Shown here piece after piece: positions 8,043 through 14,946 of a DNA stretch of 18,684 bases (the stretch's first letter is position 1; every line of letters begins with the position of its first letter). Under the pieces are notes generated by a model, which did not search any database, had not been told where the DNA came from, and saw only the letters and a list, made by a program, of their open reading frames with translations. This DNA is from Pseudomonadota bacterium. Its GTDB lineage: Bacteria > Pseudomonadota > Gammaproteobacteria > Pseudomonadales > Azotimanducaceae. A program made the translations under genes and the position numbers. Where the stretch lies: assembly GCA_027622495.1 (NCBI GenBank), contig JAQBYL010000022.1, forward strand, positions 1-18,684, read 5' to 3'.

Positions 8043-9253
8043 TTATGGCTGATTCCAATGGCAGCGCGAACTTCCTCGAGAGTTTCTCTGGCAATTTCGC
8101 GGGCTTTTTCCGAACCTTCCTGCAAAATGGTGTGCACCAGGTCAGGCTGTCGCTCAAACGGTTCGGCTCGTTCGCGCATGAGCGCCTGTTCTGCATTGAT
8201 GCTTTTGATCAGGGGTGCCTTGCAATCCAGACACCCAATCCCTGCACTCCGGCAACCAGTGGCTGCCCAGCTGCATGTGTCGGCGTCGGAGTATAGCTGG
8301 TGCAACGCATAAACAGGACAGATTTCCGGATTACCAGGATCAGTTCTGCGCACCCTGGCTGGATCGGTTTTCATTTTGTTGATTTTCTCTGCAACGGCGT
8401 CGGGTGATTCCCGCAAGGTGATGGTATTGCCGTAGGATTTGGACATCTTCTCACCATCAAGCCCAGGCACCTTGGCAGCCTGCGTGAGGAGGGCCCGCGG
8501 CTCCGGCAGGATGATCCGACCGCCGCCTTCCAGATAGCCATACAAACGCTCGCTGTCCCCAATCGACAGGTTCTGTTGTTCACTTATAAGGGCTCGTGCG
8601 CGCTGCAGTGCTTCGGCATCCCCCTTCTCTACATAATCATTGCGCAGCATTCGATACACGCGAGCGGCTTTTTTACCCATTTTTCGGATTGCCGCCTCTG
8701 CGTGGGCCTCAAAGTCCTGCTCGCGGCCGAAGATATGGTTAAACCGCCTGGCTACTTCGCGACTCAATTCCACATGAGCCACCTGGTCGGCACCGACCGG
8801 TACGTTGCCTGCGCGATAGATCAGGATGTCGGCAGTCTGCAGCAACGGGTAGCCGAGAAACCCGTAGGTCGCCAGATCTTTATCGTTGAGCTTCTGCTGC
8901 ATGTCCTTGAAGCTCGGCACCCGCTCAAGCCAGCTCAAGGGGGTGATCATCGACAGCAGAAGATGCAGCTCCGCGTGCTCCGGCACCTTGGACTGGATGA
9001 ACATGGTTGCCGCACCGGGATTGACCCCCGCAGCCAGCCAATCCACCGCCATATCGTAGGTATGTTGCTCGATTTCGCTGGTTTCAGCGTAGTTGGTTGT
9101 CAACGCATGCCAGTCCGCCACGAAGAAGTAGCACTGGTACTCGTGCTGCAGCTGAAGCCAGTTTTTGATGACGCCGTGATACTGCCCCAGATGAAGGCGC
9201 CCGGTGGGACGCATGCCGGAAAGAACCCTGTGGCTGGAGTCATTACTACTCAA
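8039..9253 (-). CDS. trpS: Tryptophanyl-tRNA synthetase
   Basis: A class I aminoacyl-tRNA synthetase that charges tRNA-Trp. The HIGH-type signature HLGQ lies in GMRPTGRLHLGQYHG and the KMSKS loop in GEKMSKSYGN. Between Rossmann halves is the extra segment (roughly FGREQDFEAHAEAAIRKMGK to EGGGRIILPEP) found in the longer Pseudomonas-like TrpRS group, and a Cys pair region CRSAGIGCLDCK near the C-terminal part is also typical of that group. The frame extends to TTG 9286, but that codon lies within the probable -10 box. TTG 9253 is chosen because it yields MSSNDSSHRVLSGMRPTG, the usual spacing to the first motif (404 residues in all); no Shine-Dalgarno supports either, so the start is uncertain. 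The stop overlaps scpA by four bases. Confidence 0.95.
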   Translation of the reverse strand: MSSNDSSHRVLSGMRPTGRLHLGQYHGVIKNWLQLQHEYQCYFFVADWHALTTNYAETSEIEQHTYDMAVDWLAAGVNPGAATMFIQSKVPEHAELHLLLSMITPLSWLERVPSFKDMQQKLNDKDLATYGFLGYPLLQTADILIYRAGNVPVGADQVAHVELSREVARRFNHIFGREQDFEAHAEAAIRKMGKKAARVYRMLRNDYVEKGDAEALQRARALISEQQNLSIGDSERLYGYLEGGGRIILPEPRALLTQAAKVPGLDGEKMSKSYGNTITLRESPDAVAEKINKMKTDPARVRRTDPGNPEICPVYALHQLYSDADTCSWAATGCRSAGIGCLDCKAPLIKSINAEQALMRERAEPFERQPDLVHTILQEGSEKAREIARETLEEVRAAIGISHK

Positions 9254-9285
9254 TGCAGAACCATTTTTTTGAGAAACACCGCGCA

Positions 9286-9291
9286 AGTATA
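9286..9291 (-). promoter_or_regulatory. Candidate -10 box for the trpS-scpA-scpB-rluB unit
   Basis: The minus strand reads TATACT at 9291-9286, in the short gap between the yciO stop and trpS. It would place the transcript start about 25-30 bases before TTG 9253. A convincing -35 hexamer is not visible, so this is tentative; readthrough from yciO is equally possible. Confidence 0.35.
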
Positions 9292-9300
9292 AGCGGGTGA

Positions 9301-9912
9301 TCAGGCAAGCACACCCAACCCTTGCCGAATGATCTCCGGAACGGTCGCGGTCAGGTCCACCACGGTGGTCGGTACCACGCCGCAGCTGCCGCCGTCGATG
9401 ATCACATCCACCAGTGCTTCAAGCTGTTCGCGGATCTCTTCAGGTTCAGACAGCGGCACACTCGCGTTTGGCAACCGCATGCTGGTCGTCATCAGCGGTC
9501 CCTGCATTGCTTCGAGCAGGCTCAGAGCAATCGCATGATCCGGTATGCGCAGACCGATGGTCTTACGCTTGGGGTGCACCAGCCGATTCGGTACTTCCCG
9601 CGTCGCAGGCAGCAGGAAAGTGAATGGTCCTGGCGTGAAATGCTTGAGCGTGCGGTAGTTGCTGTTGTCGATCCGCGCATAGGTCGACAGGTCCGACAGA
9701 TTCCTGCCGGTGAGGGTGAACTGGTGGTTTTTATCCAGCCTTCGGATCAGGCGGATGCGATCCAGCGCAGTCTTATCACCGATATGGCAGCCAAGGGCAT
9801 AGGTCGTGTCTGTGGGGTATACGACCAGACCACCACTGTTGATGATTTCAGCCGCGCGGTGGATCAGACGCTGCTGAGGATGTGATGGATGTACTGTGAA
9901 ATACTGACTCAC
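9301..9912 (-). CDS. yciO: YciO-type Sua5/YrdC/TsaC-family protein
   Basis: This belongs to the L-threonylcarbamoyladenylate synthase fold family (YrdC/Sua5), which in TsaC makes the intermediate for t6A37 tRNA modification. Along its length it resembles E. coli YciO, an uncertain paralogue: compare SQYFTVHPSHPQQRLI at the start, PTDTTYALGC (33-42), RKTIGLRIPDH and PTTVVDLT near the end. It has 203 residues, close to 206 in E. coli. GTG 9912 is chosen because the following residues match the E. coli N-terminus; the frame runs on to 9975 without family support. No good ribosome-binding site is seen. It lies upstream of and colinear with trpS (gap 47 bases) and is divergent from yciB. Whether it makes threonylcarbamoyl-AMP or has another role cannot be told from sequence. 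Confidence 0.88.
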   Translation of the reverse strand: MSQYFTVHPSHPQQRLIHRAAEIINSGGLVVYPTDTTYALGCHIGDKTALDRIRLIRRLDKNHQFTLTGRNLSDLSTYARIDNSNYRTLKHFTPGPFTFLLPATREVPNRLVHPKRKTIGLRIPDHAIALSLLEAMQGPLMTTSMRLPNASVPLSEPEEIREQLEALVDVIIDGGSCGVVPTTVVDLTATVPEIIRQGLGVLA

Positions 9913-9969
9913 GACAACGCCAACATTATTGCTAATCCCATAGTATTCCCTAATATCGCAACCAACTTG

Positions 9970-9981
9970 TGCCAATTGGCA
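9970..9981. repeat. Perfect 12-base palindrome between yciO and yciB
   Basis: TGCCAATTGGCA is a perfect dyad in the 110-base gap between the divergent starts of yciO (9912) and yciB (10023). Its position, 42 bases before yciB and 58 before yciO, would suit an operator that acts on both. No regulator can be assigned. Confidence 0.45.
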
Positions 9982-10022
9982 GGATATTGATCTCTTTCAA
10001 ACTCACACACGCGGCTTTCTAA

Positions 10023-10574
10023 GTGAGCCAGTTCCTCGATTTCTTACCGATCCTGGTGTTTGCCGGCGTGTTCTTTGCGACCGACATTTTCTACGCGACC
10101 GGTGCGCTGATGGTCGCTGTGGCACTGCAGGTGGCATTTTACTGGCTGGCTAAAAAGCCCATCAGCCGTGAGCTCAAACTCACATTCTGGGCCAGTATGA
10201 TCTTCGGTGCCCTGACCCTGCTTTACCGGGACGAAGCCTTCATCCAGTGGAAGCCCACCGTCATCAACACCATCCTCGGCGTCTCTCTGATCGTGAGTCA
10301 GTTTGTTGGCAAGCGCAATCTGGTCGCCCGCATGATGGGACCACATGTTGAACTACCCGACCCGGAATGGAAACGCCTGAACTACGGCTGGGCCTGTGGT
10401 TTTTTTCTGGCCGCCGGCCTCAATCTGTTGGTCGCCTACAACTTCACCATGGAGGTCTGGGTCACTTATAAGCTGGTCGGGGGGATGGGCCTGACGATGA
10501 GTTACATTGTGATCACGCTGGTTTATCTGTCGAAGAAAGGCTACCTCGATCAACCGCAGAGCCAGAAAGACTGA
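10023..10574 (+). CDS. yciB: Inner-membrane protein YciB (IspZ / septation protein A family)
   Basis: A small polytopic inner-membrane protein (183 residues) of the YciB/IspZ family, linked in other bacteria to cell-envelope synthesis and septation. Family landmarks: MSQFLDFLPILVFAGVFF at the N-terminus, ATGALMVAVALQVAFYW, FGALTLLYRDEAFIQWKPT (about 61-79), VSQFVGKRNLVARMMG and WKRLNYGWACGFF. Five hydrophobic segments can be picked out by eye (about 7-21, 26-43, 52-67, 80-95 region, 122-141, with another at 150-170). The start is GTG 10023, which fits the family; no Shine-Dalgarno is visible upstream. Its stop TGA overlaps the next ATG by one base (TGATG), so it is translationally coupled to the SH3/anchor gene. 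Confidence 0.95.
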   Translation: MSQFLDFLPILVFAGVFFATDIFYATGALMVAVALQVAFYWLAKKPISRELKLTFWASMIFGALTLLYRDEAFIQWKPTVINTILGVSLIVSQFVGKRNLVARMMGPHVELPDPEWKRLNYGWACGFFLAAGLNLLVAYNFTMEVWVTYKLVGGMGLTMSYIVITLVYLSKKGYLDQPQSQKD

Positions 10575-11245
10575 TGCCAAGACACCTGATTGCACACCTT
10601 CTCTTATTTCTAATGGCAAGCATCATCTGCCAGAGCGCCTTCGCCGAAACCCGATACATCTCTGATCGCCTGATGGTTCCACTGCGAAGCGGACCGACGA
10701 CCGGCCATCGCATTGTCCACCAGGGAATCCCGGCGGGCACGCGTCTGGAAATCCTCGAACGGGACTCTGCGTCGAGCTTCGTCCACGTGCGCACGGCCGG
10801 TGGAACCCAAGGGTGGCTTTTGGATCAGTATCTTGTGTCTGAACCCATCGCACGGGATCAACTGGCCGCAGCACTGAGGCAGGCTACTCAGGCCTCAGCC
10901 CAAAGTGCTGAACTGCGTGCCAGGCTAGACGTACTGGCTAGCGACAAAGGCTCGGCATTGGCAGACAGCACCACCCTGCAGGCTCAGATCGTGGAACTAC
11001 AGACAGAATTAACCCAGATCAGGCTGATTTCTGCCAACGCGGTGGAAACGGATGCCACCAACAAACGTCTGAGTGCTCTGAACACCCGTCTGCGAAACGA
11101 GCTGGATGTAATGATCGAACAGCGCGCCCAACTCAAGCAGGATCAGGAGCAGCGCTGGATGTTGATCGGTGCCGGCCTGCTCTTTGCCGGTCTGCTGATC
11201 GGCGTCGTGATCAAAGCCCGGCCATTGAGAAGTGCCTGGAGCTGA
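10574..11245 (+). CDS. SH3-domain and C-terminal membrane-anchor protein (YgiM-like)
   Basis: A 223-residue envelope protein with the architecture of the YgiM / TIGR04211 family: signal peptide (1-24, ending SAFA before ETRYIS), a bacterial SH3 domain (about 27-90, with VPLRSGPTTGHRIV and GWLLDQYL), a long helical, Gln/Ala/Leu-rich segment predicted as coiled coil (about 92-190) and a transmembrane helix (WMLIGAGLLFAGLLIGVVI, from 195) followed by a short basic tail. The SH3 and coiled coil are therefore expected in the periplasm, anchored at the C-terminus. Bacterial SH3 domains often contact peptidoglycan or proteins; the exact function here is unknown. It starts on the last base of the yciB stop codon and pdxJ follows five bases after its end, so the three form an operon-like string. 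Confidence 0.88.
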   Translation: MPRHLIAHLLLFLMASIICQSAFAETRYISDRLMVPLRSGPTTGHRIVHQGIPAGTRLEILERDSASSFVHVRTAGGTQGWLLDQYLVSEPIARDQLAAALRQATQASAQSAELRARLDVLASDKGSALADSTTLQAQIVELQTELTQIRLISANAVETDATNKRLSALNTRLRNELDVMIEQRAQLKQDQEQRWMLIGAGLLFAGLLIGVVIKARPLRSAWS

Positions 11246-11250
11246 AATCT

Positions 11251-12021
11251 ATGGCGGTCTTGAGTGTCAATCTGAACAAAGTTGCCCTGCTGCGGAATTC
11301 CAGAGACGGCCATGGGCCAAGTGTGGTTGAAGCAGCAAAAACGGTGATCGCGGCGGGTGCAAAGGGCATCACCATTCACCCTCGACCGGATCAGCGGCAC
11401 ATTCGTCCGGCTGATGTGTTCGATCTGAAAGCGTTGCTCAAAGACTACCCGCAGGTGGAATTCAACATCGAAGGCAACCCGTTCGCCGGGCCCAGGCCCA
11501 ATGGCTACCCGGGTTTTTCTGAACTGATCGAACAGACCCGACCCCACCAGGCGACCCTGGTACCCGACACCGATGGCCAGCTGACCTCGGACCACGGTTT
11601 TGATCTGCTGGCCGGTGACAATGCCGATCTCAAGGAGCTCATCGCCCGCTATCAGGCGCTCGGCGCACGCGTCAGCCTGTTCATGGATCCTGTCGCAGAT
11701 CAAATTGAAGCCGCCCGCACAATTGGTGCTGATCGCGTTGAACTGTACACCGGTCCCTTTGCCGATACGGTGGCAGCCTTCGGTCTTAAGGATCCGCGCA
11801 GTCTGAAGTCATACGAAACCTATCTCGCCGCCGCACGCCACGCAGTGCAGCACGGTCTGGGGGTGAATGCCGGTCACGATCTGGACACACACAATCTGCA
11901 ACTGTTCGGTCGGATTGAAGAGGTTGCCGAAGTCTCAATCGGTCACGCGTTAATCAGCCAGGCTTTGTACGATGGCTTTACGGCCACGGTCCGGGCTTAT
12001 CTTGACACATTGTCGATCTAA
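11251..12021 (+). CDS. pdxJ: Pyridoxine 5'-phosphate synthase, atypical subclass
   Basis: PdxJ condenses 1-deoxyxylulose 5-phosphate with 3-amino-2-oxopropyl phosphate to form pyridoxine 5'-phosphate in the DXP-dependent vitamin B6 pathway. The 256-residue TIM barrel keeps ITIHPRPDQRHIR (His43, Arg49/His50 region), FNIEGNP (Glu74), LVPDTDGQLTS, RVELYTG and GVNAGHDL (His209), ending with VSIGHALI. The first strand reads VNLNKVALLRNSR rather than the VNIDHIATLRNAR of E. coli; together with HPRPDxRHIR, EGNP and PHQATLVPD this matches the subclass seen in Bacteroidota and xanthomonads. A short insert (about 79-88, AGPRPNGYPG) follows EGNP. GGAG at about 11238-11241 supports ATG 11251. It is not next to recO or acpS, the common neighbours in Proteobacteria, but follows yciB and the SH3 gene. 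Confidence 0.95.
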   Translation: MAVLSVNLNKVALLRNSRDGHGPSVVEAAKTVIAAGAKGITIHPRPDQRHIRPADVFDLKALLKDYPQVEFNIEGNPFAGPRPNGYPGFSELIEQTRPHQATLVPDTDGQLTSDHGFDLLAGDNADLKELIARYQALGARVSLFMDPVADQIEAARTIGADRVELYTGPFADTVAAFGLKDPRSLKSYETYLAAARHAVQHGLGVNAGHDLDTHNLQLFGRIEEVAEVSIGHALISQALYDGFTATVRAYLDTLSI

Positions 12022-12061
12022 CATTGTCCAACTCAGTCAACCACAGCAGGAACGCCGCTAA

Positions 12062-12610
12062 ATGTTACGTCTGATTCTGATCTTCACCCTGTTTGCGACA
12101 GCTTTGACTGCGTATGCGGCCAACACCCGTATCGTCATCAAAACCAGCGAAGGCGACATACTGGTCGAACTGTTCGATGACAAAGCACCCAGATCAGTTG
12201 AGAACATCCTGGATCTGGTGGACAACGATTTTTATGACGGGCTGATCTTTCATCGGGTGATTGCCAATTTCGTTGTGCAGGGCGGCGGTTATGACGAAAA
12301 GCTGATCTACCGCACACCACCCAGAAGCGTGGTTAACGAATCCGCCAACGGCCTGAAGAACACCAGGGGCACACTGGCGCTGGCACGCGCAGAAGATCCG
12401 GACTCGGCGGACTCACAGTTTTTTTTCAATGTGAACGACAACGAGCACCTGGATCGTAGTCCCAGCAACGCTGGGTATACCGTTTTTGGCCGTGTGCTCA
12501 CCGGCATGAAGGTGGTGTCTATGATCGAGTTGTCTGACACTCACGTCGCCCAGGGGATGGCCGGTGTACCCGAACGGGCCATCACGATTTTATCTGTCGA
12601 ACGTTATTAG
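12062..12610 (+). CDS. ppiA: Periplasmic cyclophilin-type peptidyl-prolyl cis-trans isomerase
   Basis: A cyclophilin that accelerates cis-trans isomerisation of Xaa-Pro bonds, with an export signal (1-19, LIFTLFATALTAYA before ANTRIV), so it should act on proteins in the periplasm. The 182-residue length fits PpiA. Active-site elements are present: FHRVIANFVVQGGG (Arg65, Phe70, Gln73) and DSQFFFNVND (117-126), with AGYTVFGRVLTGM at 137-149. An AGGA at 12049-12052 precedes ATG 12062 by nine bases. It lies 40 bases after pdxJ on the same strand, so it may be the last gene of that transcript or have its own promoter. The periplasmic call depends on the signal peptide; a cytoplasmic PpiB is less likely. 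Confidence 0.93.
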   Translation: MLRLILIFTLFATALTAYAANTRIVIKTSEGDILVELFDDKAPRSVENILDLVDNDFYDGLIFHRVIANFVVQGGGYDEKLIYRTPPRSVVNESANGLKNTRGTLALARAEDPDSADSQFFFNVNDNEHLDRSPSNAGYTVFGRVLTGMKVVSMIELSDTHVAQGMAGVPERAITILSVERY

Positions 12611-12626
12611 GCGGGTTTGATCTGCG

Positions 12627-12644
12627 GTGCGGAATGCCCCGCAC
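12627..12644 (+). other. Stem-loop downstream of ppiA
   Basis: GTGCGG and CCGCAC form a perfect 6-base stem around a 6-base loop, 17 bases after the ppiA stop. It is not followed by a T tract, so it is not a canonical intrinsic terminator; it could protect the 3' end of the upstream message or be incidental. Confidence 0.3.
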
Positions 12645-12658
12645 TCGTTGCCGGTTCC

Positions 12659-12667
12659 TGCTATGAT
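12659..12667 (+). promoter_or_regulatory. Candidate extended -10 promoter for the cold-shock-domain gene and argS
   Basis: TGC-TATGAT is an extended -10 element (TGn plus 5/6 match to TATAAT). It predicts a transcript start near 12674 and a leader of about 35-40 bases before ATG 12711. No good -35 at standard spacing is visible, as expected for an extended -10 promoter. Confidence 0.5.
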
Positions 12668-12710
12668 CCGCGCCTTTTCCTCACACGCTTAAGCTTCACA
12701 GGTTCACATC

Positions 12711-13217
12711 ATGCGTACTTACATCATTGCTGCAACGAGCGCTCTGTTTCTCGCAGCGCTCATAACTGAACTCAGTAGCCGTCTCTGGCCCGGCAGTTAC
12801 CTGGCTCTGCTCGTGCTCGCCACAGTTGCCCTGTTCATTAATGGTCTTTTCAATACCCGTCTCAGTGGGGGCGCCACCGGGGGCACCAGCACTAACCCTT
12901 CTGCTTCACCTGAACAGAAACGCAGAAACGATCGACCCCGCCAGCCAAAACGCGAAGCCACCCGCGCTCCGGAGCCTTCGCAGAGCAACGGTGTGCGCGA
13001 GAACGGCACGGTGAAATGGTTCAACCGCACCAAGGGGTTTGGTTTTGTCATCCGTGCCAACGGCGATGAGATATTCGTCCATCAGCGATCTATCCGGCCC
13101 ATCGGCGAAGGTGATCAGCAACGTCGACCGGGGCTTCGAGATGGCCAGGCAGTGAGCTTTGAGGTCGCCAAACGAGACAAAGGCCTGCAGGCGGAAGACG
13201 TCATACCAACGGACTGA
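12711..13217 (+). CDS. Membrane-anchored cold-shock-domain protein
   Basis: A 168-residue protein combining two N-terminal hydrophobic segments (about 3-20 and 30-46) with a C-terminal cold-shock domain (about 98-168). The domain has GTVKWFNRTKGFGFV with RNP1 KGFGFV at 108-113, and IFVHQ as RNP2 at 121-125, so single-stranded nucleic-acid binding is likely. A 50-residue linker (about 51-97), rich in Ser, Pro, Arg and Lys, joins the two parts and is probably disordered. With a helical hairpin in the inner membrane, both ends should be cytoplasmic, placing the RNA-binding domain at the membrane surface. This order is the reverse of CSD-DUF1294 proteins, in which the cold-shock domain comes first. 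ATG 12711 has only a weak AGG upstream. argS starts four bases after its stop, implying co-transcription. The cellular role is unknown. Confidence 0.86.
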   Translation: MRTYIIAATSALFLAALITELSSRLWPGSYLALLVLATVALFINGLFNTRLSGGATGGTSTNPSASPEQKRRNDRPRQPKREATRAPEPSQSNGVRENGTVKWFNRTKGFGFVIRANGDEIFVHQRSIRPIGEGDQQRRPGLRDGQAVSFEVAKRDKGLQAEDVIPTD

Positions 13218-13221
13218 CACC

Positions 13222-14925
13222 ATGCACATAAAAGCACTTCTGACCGAGCGGATCGAAACCGCGCTCGCGCAGTGCGGTGCACCGGGACCGGCGATCATCA
13301 AGGTGTCTGGCAGACCGGATTTCGGGCACTACCAGGCAAACGGGATCATGGCGCTGGCGAAGAAAGCAGGCCAGGTACCGCGTGATCTGGCGCTGAGTGT
13401 GATGGACGCCGTCGATCTGACCGATGTGGCTGATCGTCTCGAGGTAGCAGGCCCGGGGTTCATCAACATCCACCTGAACGCCGCCTGGATCGCCAGTGAA
13501 CTTGCCTCCGATGCGGCACTCATCACCACGAGCACTACACCACTGCGGGTTGTAGTCGACTATTCAAGCCCCAACCTCGCCAAAGAAATGCACGTTGGTC
13601 ATCTGCGCAGTACCATCATTGGCGATGCTTATGCGCGCACCATGGAAGCGCTCGGCCACCTTGTCATCCGCCAGAATCATGTTGGCGACTGGGGTACTCA
13701 GTTCGGCATGTTGCTCACGCACATGCAGGATATCGGGGCCAACTCGGTGGATCTCAGCGACCTCGAAGCCTTCTACCGCGCAGCGAAAGTGCGCTTTGAT
13801 GAGGACGCCGATTTTGCCAGCAAAAGTCGCTCCACGGTTGTGGCGCTGCAGTCGGGTGATCCAAAGGTGCGTGGCTGGTGGCAGCAGTTCATCGACATCT
13901 CGCTGTCGCATTGTCAGGAGTTGTATACGCGCCTGGATGTTTCCCTCACACCTCAAGATGTCTGCGCTGAAAGCAGCTACAACGATGACCTGCCGGTGGT
14001 GGTTGCTGATCTTACCCAGGCACATCTGCTCACCGAGTCCGACGGTGCTATGTGTGTGTTTCTGGACGAGTTCACCGGTAAAGACGGGGCACCGCTGCCG
14101 GTGATCGTGCAGAAGTCTGATGGTGGCTACCTCTACAGCACCACTGACCTCGCAGCCATCCGCTATCGCAACAAGACCTTGAACGCTGATCGGGCGGCCT
14201 ATTTTGTTGACGCCCGTCAGAGCCTGCATTTTCGCCAGATCTTCAGCGTCGCCCGCGTGGCAGGTTTTGCACCGGAGCGCCTGCATCTGGAACACATGCC
14301 GTTCGGCACCATGATGGGCAAAGATGGCAAGCCGTTTCAGACCCGAACCGGTGGTGTAGTAAAACTCGCGGATCTACTTGATGAGGCGCAAGCCAGGGCG
14401 ACCGCCCTGGTGAAAGAAAAGAATCCCGCGCTCGATGAGACCAGTGCAAGGTCGATCGGTAACGTGGTCGGCATCGGCGCGATCAAGTACGCGGATCTAT
14501 CTAAAAACCGAACCAGCGACTATGTGTTTGATTGGGATCTGATGCTGTCATTCGATGGCAACACGAGCCCCTATCTGCAGTACGCGTACTCACGCATCTC
14601 GAGTATTTTCAGCCGGGGAGAAGTGGATCGGGCTGCGCTTAGCGGCACACCGATCCTCAATGAAGAAGCTGAAGTCAATCTGGGTCTCAGCCTGATCCGC
14701 TTTCAGGAAACTCTGGAACAGATAGCGGCCGAAGGGTTTCCGCACCATCTGTGCGCCTATCTCTACGATCTCGCCACCCGCTTCATGCAGTTTTATGAGA
14801 CCTGCCCGGTGTTAACAAGCGAAGGCGCGACCCGGCACAGCCGCTTGTTGCTTGCCGCCCGCACCGCACAGACTCTTCAGGAAGGGCTCAATCTTCTGGG
14901 GATCAGAACGATCGAGCGAATGTAG
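13222..14925 (+). CDS. argS: Arginyl-tRNA synthetase
   Basis: A class I synthetase that charges tRNA-Arg (567 residues). The N-terminal tRNA-binding Add1 domain includes FGHYQANGIMALAKK (34-48); the HIGH motif appears as HVGH (124-127) in SPNLAKEMHVGHLRST. The KMSKS-equivalent loop is degenerate, MMGKDGKPFQTRTGG (from 364), as is usual for ArgRS. The C-terminal DALR anticodon-binding domain ends in LNLLGIRTIERM, the typical family end. The frame is open upstream to 13159 inside the cold-shock gene, but ATG 13222 gives the normal N-terminus (MHIKALLTERIETAL) and lies four bases after the preceding stop. It is convergent with desA, with only 21 bases between the two stops. Confidence 0.98.
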   Translation: MHIKALLTERIETALAQCGAPGPAIIKVSGRPDFGHYQANGIMALAKKAGQVPRDLALSVMDAVDLTDVADRLEVAGPGFINIHLNAAWIASELASDAALITTSTTPLRVVVDYSSPNLAKEMHVGHLRSTIIGDAYARTMEALGHLVIRQNHVGDWGTQFGMLLTHMQDIGANSVDLSDLEAFYRAAKVRFDEDADFASKSRSTVVALQSGDPKVRGWWQQFIDISLSHCQELYTRLDVSLTPQDVCAESSYNDDLPVVVADLTQAHLLTESDGAMCVFLDEFTGKDGAPLPVIVQKSDGGYLYSTTDLAAIRYRNKTLNADRAAYFVDARQSLHFRQIFSVARVAGFAPERLHLEHMPFGTMMGKDGKPFQTRTGGVVKLADLLDEAQARATALVKEKNPALDETSARSIGNVVGIGAIKYADLSKNRTSDYVFDWDLMLSFDGNTSPYLQYAYSRISSIFSRGEVDRAALSGTPILNEEAEVNLGLSLIRFQETLEQIAAEGFPHHLCAYLYDLATRFMQFYETCPVLTSEGATRHSRLLLAARTAQTLQEGLNLLGIRTIERM

Positions 14926-14946
14926 CTCTCGACCGCGCAGTTGCGC

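Noticed and set aside
9254..9286. Longer trpS start at TTG 9286
   Set aside because: The TTG lies at the edge of the likely -10 box, and the 11 additional residues are not needed to reach the usual TrpRS N-terminus.
9913..9975. Extended yciO start at 9975
   Set aside because: Residues before the 9912 GTG do not match YciO, whereas residues from 9912 match the E. coli N-terminus; the extension also crosses the palindrome in the spacer.
12627..12644. Intrinsic terminator after ppiA
   Set aside because: A clean 6-base stem is present but no T tract follows, so it is listed only as a stem-loop.
13159..13221. Upstream extension of argS overlapping the cold-shock-domain gene
   Set aside because: The extension is the +1 shadow of the cold-shock domain; ATG 13222 gives the standard ArgRS N-terminus.
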